Shown one piece after another: positions 57,835 to 64,000 of a stretch of 64,000 nucleotides of DNA. The notes below the pieces were generated by a model. That model did not search any database and was not told where the DNA came from. It worked only from the letters and a program-made list of their open reading frames with translations. Made by a program: the position numbers and the translations under genes. How positions within the stretch are numbered: position 1 is the first letter of the stretch; each line of letters starts with the position of its first letter. The DNA is taken from NCBI RefSeq assembly GCF_003947415.1, contig NZ_QHKL01000004.1:1-64000 (forward strand), in the 5' to 3' direction. This DNA is from Amycolatopsis sp. WAC 01376 (GTDB lineage: Bacteria > Actinomycetota > Actinomycetes > Mycobacteriales > Pseudonocardiaceae).

Positions 57835-60612
57835 TCACGCGCCGCCGGCCGCCACGACCCCGCGCCGCAGAGCCTTCACCGCGTCCGAAGCGGCCGCGCC
57901 GACCGGATCCGCCTTCCCGAGGACGTCGCGGATCTGGTCCAGCAGGTCGATGACCTGCCGCGACCACCGCACGAAGTCGCCCGCGGACAGCTCCTGCCCG
58001 TTCGCTTCGGCGGCGGTGAGGACCTTCTCCAGCGACTCGCCGCGGGCCCACCGGTAGACGGGCCAGGCGAAACCGGCGTCGGGCTCGCGGGTGCGGTCCA
58101 GCTTGTGACGCCGCTCGTCCTCGGTGAGCTCCATCCATAGGCGCGTGGTCGCCTGCCAGGCGTCGACCACCTTGCCCAGTGGCAGGCGAGGCTCCCCTGC
58201 GGTGTCCCGGCGCGCCTCGAAGACCAGCGTCGAGACGACCGCCGCGAGTTCGGGCGGGGTGAGGCCCTTCCACACGTCGTGCCGGATGCATTCGGCGGCG
58301 AGCAGGTCGGACTCGCTGTAGAGGCGGGTGAGCCGCTTGCCGTGTTCGGTGACGCGGTTCTCGCCGTCGCCCTTCGACTCGGGGCCGAGGTAGCCGCGTT
58401 CGCCGAGCAGCCGCAGGATGCGGTCGAAGGCGCGCGCGAGCGAATGCGTGGTCGCGGCGACCTTGCGTTCCAGTTGCTCCGTCTCGGCGGTGAGCCGCTG
58501 GTACCGCTCGACCCAGCGCAGGTTCGCCTCACGTTCGGCCAGGCCGTGGCAGGGATGCGCGCGCAGCGCACGCCGCAACGCGGCCAGCTCACCGTCCTCA
58601 TTGGCCCCGGCGCGTCGTTTTTGCCTGCCAGGCAAGGAGATTCCCGCGCTGCGCAGACTCGCGGCGATGTCACGACGGGTCTTGGGCGAACGCAGCTCGA
58701 TGTGCTTCGGCAGCTTGATGTTCCCCAGCGCCTCCACCGGCGCCGGGAAGTCGGAGACCGAGAGCGGGCCGGACCAGCGGTCCTCGGTGACCACGACGGG
58801 CCGCGGTTCGCGGATCGGGTCGAGCCCCGGGTCGACGACGACCGCGAGCCCCGCGCGGCGTCCCGCGGGCACGGCGATGACGTCGCCCTTGCGGAGCTTC
58901 TCCAGCGACTCGGCGGTGCCTGCCCGGCGAGCGGAGGTGTTCTGCCGCGAGAGTGCCTTCTCCCGGGCGGAGATCTTCGCGCGCAGATCGACGTACTCCA
59001 GCATCTCGTCGAAATCGCCGGTGATGGCGGAGGTGTAGCCCCGCAGGGCCTCCTTGTTCCGCTCGATCCGCCGCGCCGTCCCGACCACCGACCGGTCGGC
59101 CTGGAACTGCGCGAACGACTGTTCCAGCAGGTCACGGGCCGCCTCGGCGCCGACCTGGGCGACCAGGTTCACCGCCATGTTGTAGCCGGGCCGGAAGGAC
59201 GACCGCAGCGGGTACGTCCTGGTCGAGGCCAGCCCGCCGACCTGCTTCGGGTCGATCCCCGGCTGCCAGGCAACGACGGCGTGGCCTTCGACGTCGATGC
59301 CGCGCCGCCCCGCTCGCCCGGTGAGCTGCGTGTACTCCCCCGGCGTCAGGTCGACGTGCGCCTCGCCGTTGTACTTCACGAGCCGTTCCAGCACCACGGT
59401 GCGTGCGGGCATGTTGATGCCGAGCGCGAGCGTCTCGGTGGCGAAGACGACCTTCACGAGGCCCTGGACGAACAGCTCCTCGACGGTCTCCTTGAACGCT
59501 GGGAGCAGCCCGGCGTGGTGCCCGGCGATACCGCGTTCGAGCGCCTCACGCCATTCCCAGAAGCCGAGGACGCCGAGGTCACCTTCGGGCAGGTCCTTGG
59601 TGCGCTCGGCGACGATGCGGCGGACCTTCTCGACCTCTTCGGGACCGTTGAGCCGCAGGCCGGATCGGACGCACTGGCCGACGGCCGCGTCGCAGCCGGC
59701 GCGGGAGAAGATGAACACGATCGCGGGCAGCAGGCCGGCGTTGTCCAGCCGCTCGACCGTGTCGGTGCGGGACGGCGGCCGGTACCTCGGCATCCGCGAC
59801 GGCCCGCCTCGCCGGCCTCTCGGCCCGCGCAACCCTGCCGGGGCGAAACGCCCGCCGATCTCCTCCGTGCGGCGAAGCAGGCTGGGGTTGATCCGCAGTT
59901 CGGCGCCCGGCGCGTTCTCCTCCTGGCCGGCGAACAGATCCAGCAGCCGGTTGCCGACCAGCATGTGCTGCCACAGCGGCACGGGGCGGTGCTCGTCAAC
60001 GACGACGGACGTGTCGCCGCGGACCTCGACGAGCCATTCGCCGAACTCCTCGGCGTTGCTCACCGTGGCCGACAGGCCGACGACGCGGACGTGCTCGGGC
60101 AGGTGGAGGATGACCTCTTCCCAGACCGCGCCGCGGAACCGGTCGGCGAGGTAGTGGACCTCGTCCATCACCACGTACGCGAGTTCGCCGATGGTCGAGG
60201 ATCCGGCGTAGAGCATGTTGCGCAGGACTTCGGTGGTCATGACCACGACCTGCGCGTTGCCGTTGATCGAAGTGTCACCGGTCAGCAGGCCGACGGCGTC
60301 GGCGCCGTCGCGGGCGACGAGGTCGGCGTACTTCTGGTTCGACAACGCCTTGATGGGTGTCGTGTAGAAGCATTTGCGGCCCTCGGCGAGGGCGAGGTGC
60401 ACCGCGAACTCGCCGACCACGGTCTTCCCGGCGCCGGTGGGCGCGCAGACGAGCACGCCGTGACCGTCTTCGAGCGCCTCGCAGCCGCGGACCTGGAAGT
60501 CGTCGAATTCGAACGACGATTCCGCCGCGAAGCGGGTCAGCTGGGGGTACCGGCCGCGGCGCTGGGAGGCGGCGTATGCCTCGGCCGGGGTCTGAGGAGG
60601 GCTATTGACCAC
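57835..60612 (-). CDS. helY: SKI2-like DEVH-box RNA helicase (HelY type)
   Basis: About 925 residues. Walker A is VCAPTGAGKTVVGE, motif II is VVMDEVHYLADR, motif III is VVGLSATVSN, and motif VI is QLTGRAGRRGIDVEGH. The C-terminal DSHCT domain (about 740-920) ends the protein. HelY helicases are conserved in actinobacteria next to tat genes and are thought to act in RNA processing. The start GTG at 60612 (VNSPPQTPAEAYAASQRR follows) matches family length; a longer frame upstream has no homologous sequence. Confidence 0.94.
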   Translation of the reverse strand: MVNSPPQTPAEAYAASQRRGRYPQLTRFAAESSFEFDDFQVRGCEALEDGHGVLVCAPTGAGKTVVGEFAVHLALAEGRKCFYTTPIKALSNQKYADLVARDGADAVGLLTGDTSINGNAQVVVMTTEVLRNMLYAGSSTIGELAYVVMDEVHYLADRFRGAVWEEVILHLPEHVRVVGLSATVSNAEEFGEWLVEVRGDTSVVVDEHRPVPLWQHMLVGNRLLDLFAGQEENAPGAELRINPSLLRRTEEIGGRFAPAGLRGPRGRRGGPSRMPRYRPPSRTDTVERLDNAGLLPAIVFIFSRAGCDAAVGQCVRSGLRLNGPEEVEKVRRIVAERTKDLPEGDLGVLGFWEWREALERGIAGHHAGLLPAFKETVEELFVQGLVKVVFATETLALGINMPARTVVLERLVKYNGEAHVDLTPGEYTQLTGRAGRRGIDVEGHAVVAWQPGIDPKQVGGLASTRTYPLRSSFRPGYNMAVNLVAQVGAEAARDLLEQSFAQFQADRSVVGTARRIERNKEALRGYTSAITGDFDEMLEYVDLRAKISAREKALSRQNTSARRAGTAESLEKLRKGDVIAVPAGRRAGLAVVVDPGLDPIREPRPVVVTEDRWSGPLSVSDFPAPVEALGNIKLPKHIELRSPKTRRDIAASLRSAGISLPGRQKRRAGANEDGELAALRRALRAHPCHGLAEREANLRWVERYQRLTAETEQLERKVAATTHSLARAFDRILRLLGERGYLGPESKGDGENRVTEHGKRLTRLYSESDLLAAECIRHDVWKGLTPPELAAVVSTLVFEARRDTAGEPRLPLGKVVDAWQATTRLWMELTEDERRHKLDRTREPDAGFAWPVYRWARGESLEKVLTAAEANGQELSAGDFVRWSRQVIDLLDQIRDVLGKADPVGAAASDAVKALRRGVVAAGGA

Positions 60613-60724
60613 TTCGTCAGGGTTCCATACCCCACCGACAGTTCGCACTCGGTGTGACGATCTCGGGAACGGTCGCGGCGCCTGTGTCATCCAAGGGCGG
60701 GATCCGAGATCGAGAGGGGACGCC

Positions 60725-61312
60725 ATGGAGATCGCTTGCCCGCACTGCGCGCAGGTCGACCAGGTGCAGAGTGTGCCGGCGGTGTTCCAGAGCGGCCAGA
60801 CCACCTACCGGGTGCAAGGCGGCATGACGGCCATCCCGGCGGGCGACGGCGTGGTCTACACCGCGACGACGCACACCGGCGTGTCGGTGACCGCGACCGC
60901 GGCATCGCTCAACCCGTATCCGGTGCTTCGCGGCGGCGGATGCTTCCTGACGCTCGCGCTGGTGATGCTGATCCCCGCGTTCGTGTTCGTCGCGTTCGCC
61001 ACCGACGTACTCGCCGAGAACCCCGCTCCGACCGCGGGCGGCCGCGTCGGTGCGGCCATCGGCGCCTGGATCTTCCCGTTCGGGGCCTTCGCGCTCGTCG
61101 CGCTGTTCGCCGTGCTGTTCGTGCTCAGGCTGCGGCGCAACGCGCGGATCCGGCGAGGGATCCCGGACGCGCTCGCGTACTGGCGGCAGGCGTGGTTCTG
61201 CCATCGCTGTGGCGGCGTGTTCTTCCCGCGTGGCGAACTGATGTCGGCCGCGACGTTCCGCGGACAGGTGTGGCGCGCAGGCGACTACGCGGGGCTCATC
61301 CGAGGACGGTGA
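60725..61312 (+). CDS. Zinc-ribbon membrane protein, function unknown
   Basis: A 195-residue protein. An N-terminal zinc-knuckle half (EIACPHCAQVD) is followed by a Ser/Thr-rich stretch and two helices (about residues 76-98 and 112-138). A C-terminal CHRCGGVFFPRGE half-knuckle follows, so the two CxxC pairs may together bind one zinc on the cytoplasmic side. The family is actinobacterial and uncharacterised. It is divergent from helY and its 3' end overlaps the convergent kinase gene by 17 bp. Confidence 0.82.
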   Translation: MEIACPHCAQVDQVQSVPAVFQSGQTTYRVQGGMTAIPAGDGVVYTATTHTGVSVTATAASLNPYPVLRGGGCFLTLALVMLIPAFVFVAFATDVLAENPAPTAGGRVGAAIGAWIFPFGAFALVALFAVLFVLRLRRNARIRRGIPDALAYWRQAWFCHRCGGVFFPRGELMSAATFRGQVWRAGDYAGLIRGR

Positions 61313-62171
61313 GCGCACCGGGGACGCAGGTGATGTCGATCGGCGGTCGTCCGAGCGGCTCGCCGTCGGCGTAGACGGGCAGATCGCTGCCCGCCAGGTG
61401 GATCTGACCGGCCTTGAGGGTCCGCACCGCCGGATGGGCCAAGTGCTGCCCGGAGCGGACGCCGGGCAGCATGCGGATGAGGTCGCGCCTGGTCGCGTTC
61501 CCGACGACCGTGACGTCGAACAGGCCGTCTTCGGGGTCCGCGCCGGGACAGATCGGCATGCCGCCGCCGTAGTACGGGGTGTTGCCGACGGCGATCATGG
61601 TGGCGTCGAGTTCGATCGTCTCGACGTCGGTGCGGAGCACGACCGGGCGGGGCCGGAACGCGGCGAGTTCGGCCAGGATCGCGACGTCGTAGCGGCGCGG
61701 GCCGCGAGGCCAGGTCAGCCGGTTGGCGCGTTCGGTGACCAGCGCGTCGAAGCCGGAGCACAGAACCGTGGCGAACCATTCGCCACCGGCCCGGCCGAGG
61801 TCGATCCTCCGTCGTTTCCCCTCCACGATCCGCCTGGCGGCGAGATCCGCGGCGGCATGCGGCCGTTCGGGGATCTCGAGTGCCCTGGCGAAGTCGTTGC
61901 CGGTGCCCGCGGGCACGAGCCCGAGGGCGACGCCGGATTCGGCGCAGAACTGGACGCCCTGATGGGCCGCGCCATCGCCGCCGAGTACGACGAGGACGTC
62001 CAGCCCGGCCGCGCGCGAGTCGGTCATCAGCGCGCGGGATTCCTCGACCGTGTCGGCGACGAGGACGTCGAGCCGGTCCACGACGGGCCGCAGCCGCGCC
62101 GCGACCGACTCCATCAGCCGACCAGCGGCCCCGTTACCGGAGGCGGGGTGGACGGCCAGTGCCGCGTGCAT
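61296..62171 (-). CDS. Diacylglycerol/sphingosine kinase-like lipid kinase (YegS/DgkB family)
   Basis: A 291-residue lipid kinase. The nucleotide-binding motif is VLGGDGAAHQGVQ, then PAGTGNDFARAL; the C-terminal domain has GGGMPICPGADPEDGLFDVTVVG. It phosphorylates diacylglycerol or a related lipid at the membrane face. In Actinobacteria this gene often sits between helY and tatC, as here. It lies 7 bp after the tatC stop, so the tat genes and this kinase form one transcript. Confidence 0.92.
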   Translation of the reverse strand: MHAALAVHPASGNGAAGRLMESVAARLRPVVDRLDVLVADTVEESRALMTDSRAAGLDVLVVLGGDGAAHQGVQFCAESGVALGLVPAGTGNDFARALEIPERPHAAADLAARRIVEGKRRRIDLGRAGGEWFATVLCSGFDALVTERANRLTWPRGPRRYDVAILAELAAFRPRPVVLRTDVETIELDATMIAVGNTPYYGGGMPICPGADPEDGLFDVTVVGNATRRDLIRMLPGVRSGQHLAHPAVRTLKAGQIHLAGSDLPVYADGEPLGRPPIDITCVPGALTVLG

Positions 62172-62178
62172 CCCCGGC

Positions 62179-63150
62179 TCAGGTGACGTCGTCGGTGCTG
62201 GTGCGCTTGCCGTTCGTGGCGGCCGACGGCTCCTCGTCGAGCTTGCTCGGCGTGTAGTCGAACGGCGCGGCCTCGTCGTCGTCGAGCTGGTCCCAGCCCT
62301 CGGTGCCGCGTTCCTTGTCGAGCTTGCGGTCGTGGAAACGCGCGATCTGGATCGACATCTCCAGCAGGACCACCAGCGCGCCCGCCAGTGCGATCATCGA
62401 GAACGGGTCCGAACCGGGCGTCGCGAAGGCGGCGAAGACGAACACGACCATGATCAGGCCGCGGCGCCATTTCTTCAGCATCTGGTACTTCAGGACACCG
62501 ACGCGGTTCAGCATCACCACGAACAGCGGCAGCTCGAAACTGACGCCGAAGATCAGCAGCAGCGACAGGATGAACGAGATGTACTTGTCACCGGTGAGCG
62601 CGGTGATGAACTGGTCGCCACCGAAGTTCATCAGCAGCTCGAGAGCGTGCGGGATGAGCAGGTACGCGAGCACGGCGCCGGTGGCGAAGAGGATCGACGC
62701 GAAGAAGACGAAGGTGAGCGCGTACTTGCGCTCCTTCGAGTAGAGGCCGGGCGCGATGAACGCCCAGATCTGATAGAGCCACAGCGGCGCCAGCAGCACC
62801 GCGCCCGCGGCGATACCGACCTTCAGCTGGATCATGAAGGCTTCGAACGGGACCGTCTGGAGCAGCTGACAGGGACCGTCCGCCTTGGCTCCAAGCCTGC
62901 GCTCCCAAGGGATGCCGCAATACGGGCCGGTCATGATGTCACCCAGCGACGGGATCGGGCCCACCCTGGTCTGGAACCAGAGGAAACCGATGATCCCGCC
63001 CGCCAGGATGGCGAGCAGCGCGAAGCCCAGACGGCGCCGGAACTCGTAGATGTGCTCGATGAGCGTCATCGTGCCGTCGGGATTGCTCCGACGGCTGCGC
63101 TTGCGCCGCTTCGTGCCGCGGCGCTCCTCACCGGAGGCGGAATCCGCCAC
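62179..63150 (-). CDS. tatC: Twin-arginine translocase subunit TatC
   Basis: A 323-residue integral membrane protein with six helices. The cytoplasmic start MTLIEHIYEFRRRLGFALLA is the typical TatC motif carrying a conserved Glu; VLLAPLWLYQIWAFIAPGLYSKERKY and FGVSFELPLFVVMLNRVGVL are further family blocks. An Arg/Lys-rich N-terminal extension and an acidic C-terminal tail of about 50 residues are actinobacterial features. It receives folded Tat substrates. Downstream of tatA by 112 bp. Confidence 0.97.
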   Translation of the reverse strand: MADSASGEERRGTKRRKRSRRSNPDGTMTLIEHIYEFRRRLGFALLAILAGGIIGFLWFQTRVGPIPSLGDIMTGPYCGIPWERRLGAKADGPCQLLQTVPFEAFMIQLKVGIAAGAVLLAPLWLYQIWAFIAPGLYSKERKYALTFVFFASILFATGAVLAYLLIPHALELLMNFGGDQFITALTGDKYISFILSLLLIFGVSFELPLFVVMLNRVGVLKYQMLKKWRRGLIMVVFVFAAFATPGSDPFSMIALAGALVVLLEMSIQIARFHDRKLDKERGTEGWDQLDDDEAAPFDYTPSKLDEEPSAATNGKRTSTDDVT

Positions 63151-63262
63151 TGGACAGTCCGTTCTCGTCAGGGTCCACCATGAGCGCGCCGCGACTTCGG
63201 CGCGCTCATCCGCGAACAGGCTCCGCTGGGCTGGCTGGAAGCTGGCTTACCGAGACCTCGGC

Positions 63263-63595
63263 TCAGCTGGCGTTCTTCTGCGCCTGCTCGGCCGGAGCGG
63301 GCGTGGCGGCCTGCTGCTTCTTGAGCTCGTCGAGCTGACGCTGGAGGTCGGCGACCTGCTTGTCCGCCGCGTTCGCGGCAGGCGCGGGCGTGGTGGCCTG
63401 CGGCAGCTGCTTGGTCTCGACCTCTTCGGTCTCGGCGGCCTTGTCCTTGTCCCCGGCCATGTCCTTGGTCTCGGCCTTGAAGATCTTCATGGACTTGCCG
63501 ATGGACCGCGCGGCGTCCGGAAGCCTCTTGGCGCCGAACAGCAGGACAACGACGAGCACCAGGATGATGATGTGCCACGGCTGCAGCGCGTTCAT
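63263..63595 (-). CDS. tatA: Sec-independent protein translocase subunit TatA
   Basis: A 110-residue single-helix protein: MNALQPWHIIILVLVVVLLFGAKRLPDAARSIGKSMKIFKAE, with the FGAKRLP hinge and amphipathic helix that define TatA. A charged Ala/Pro-rich tail follows. It polymerises to form the Tat pore. Followed by tatC in the same direction; preceded by a small membrane-protein gene and the PafC-like gene. Confidence 0.96.
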   Translation of the reverse strand: MNALQPWHIIILVLVVVLLFGAKRLPDAARSIGKSMKIFKAETKDMAGDKDKAAETEEVETKQLPQATTPAPAANAADKQVADLQRQLDELKKQQAATPAPAEQAQKNAS

Positions 63596-63633
63596 CGTTT
63601 GCGGCCTCCTTCTCGAGTCTCTCAGGTGTGATG

Positions 63634-63843
63634 TTACCGGTCTTCGAGCCCACGTCGTTCCGCGATCGCCACGCGGAGCGCGGCCGACCGGGCGCGAAGG
63701 AGCCCTGTCCGTTTTCGGGTGTTCGTAGCCACCATGCTCATCGTATGGGTGAGCACGCGCAAGACTCTGCGTAATTTGATGAGCAGAACAAAGAGCAGGA
63801 GCAGCCCGGCGACGGCGAGCGCGATGCTCGGCAGGTACGACAC
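63634..63843 (-). CDS. Small single-helix membrane protein
   Basis: A 69-residue protein with one helix (about residues 5-23, LPSIALAVAGLLLLFVLLI) and a strongly basic C-terminal tail. Found between the pafC-like gene and tatA in actinobacteria; function unknown. Its short length and consistent hydrophobic/basic layout favour a real gene. Confidence 0.65.
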   Translation of the reverse strand: MSYLPSIALAVAGLLLLFVLLIKLRRVLRVLTHTMSMVATNTRKRTGLLRARSAALRVAIAERRGLEDR

Positions 63844-63852
63844 GGCGTCACC

Positions 63853-64000
63853 CTACTGCTCGTAGGTTGACGTTAGGTGACGAGCCCGGGCCAGCGCGTC
63901 GGCCGCGCGTCGACGAACTGCCTCGCCGAGCGCGGCCGGGCTTTCGACGTGCGCGTCTCCGCCCAGACCGAGGATCAGCCGGACCATCCAGGAATCGTCG
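63853..64000 (-). CDS. C-terminus of a WYL-domain regulator (PafC-like), cut by the window edge
   Basis: The last 48 codons are visible, with WMVRLILGLGGDAHV followed by VRRRAADALARARHL and a TAG stop. This is the end of a WYL-domain regulator. In actinobacteria the pafBC genes lie next to tatA/tatC, so PafC is the best call. PafBC controls the mycobacterial DNA-damage response. Only a short part is present. Confidence 0.75.
   Translation of the reverse strand, partial: DDSWMVRLILGLGGDAHVESPAALGEAVRRRAADALARARHLTSTYEQ

Noticed and set aside
57835..60657. A long plus-strand open frame opposite the helicase gene
   Set aside because: Antisense shadow; the minus-strand frame carries all helicase motifs.

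Overview
The window is high-GC actinobacterial chromosome. The most likely source is a Pseudonocardiaceae member of the Amycolatopsis type. This is an inference from several signs: an MptB-type mannosyltransferase (mycolata-type cell envelope), a mycothiol-dependent enzyme family, the HelY - DGK - TatC - TatA - PafC order at the right edge, many GTG/TTG starts with ATGA/GTGA overlaps, and a dispersed family of intergenic hairpins built on GTGAAGG...CCTTCAC. No rRNA, tRNA, CRISPR array or prophage is visible. About 58 protein genes are supported, two of them very short.

0-16.9 kb: a possible transposase fragment and repeats at the left edge; nfeD/band-7 membrane pair; a four-gene minus-strand set (DUF3090, SCO1664-like, aminoglycoside-phosphotransferase-like, DUF3097); a plus-strand run of S9 peptidase, S66 LD-carboxypeptidase, methyltransferase and PPOX/F420 protein; MptB; and a complete oligopeptide-type ABC transporter operon (binding protein, two permeases, fused double ATPase).

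17-21 kb: a divergent cluster of a large polytopic membrane protein, a cupredoxin-like lipoprotein, a second polytopic membrane protein and a 48-residue membrane peptide. Its function is unknown, and metal (copper) handling is the best guess. It is followed by abutting MITE-like elements.

21-36 kb: housekeeping and regulatory genes (prolyl aminopeptidase, TetR/ABM/DUF2867, HxlR/thiolase/ferredoxin-like, FtsX permease, SigJ-type sigma factor), secreted GH5 and GH1 glycosidases, a PIG-L deacetylase, a CGNR regulator, an LLM oxidoreductase, and an ABC-F resistance-type ATPase preceded by a seven-residue leader ORF and an attenuator-like RNA.

36-46.5 kb: Rv1733c-like protein, M55 and M20 peptidases, mycothiol-dependent isomerase-family enzyme, then the most interesting locus. 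There an MFS exporter and an ATP-grasp ligase are divergently transcribed from a 19-codon ORF and an OvoA-type 5-histidylcysteine sulfoxide synthase whose C-terminal methyltransferase domain has lost its SAM motif. Together they suggest a thiohistidine-derived, possibly amide-linked, exported metabolite. An SGNH hydrolase and a second MITE copy follow.

46.5-64 kb: MazF/RHH toxin-antitoxin pair, Lrp regulator with M24 peptidase, ArsR-like regulator with MFS transporter, FMN reductase under a MerR/SoxR-like long-spacer promoter, 5'-3' exonuclease, pirin, a nested repeat, a duplicated pair (Eis-like acetyltransferase + DUF4333) x2, HelY helicase, zinc-ribbon membrane protein, diacylglycerol-kinase-like enzyme, TatC, TatA, a small membrane protein, and the truncated C-terminus of a PafC-like regulator.
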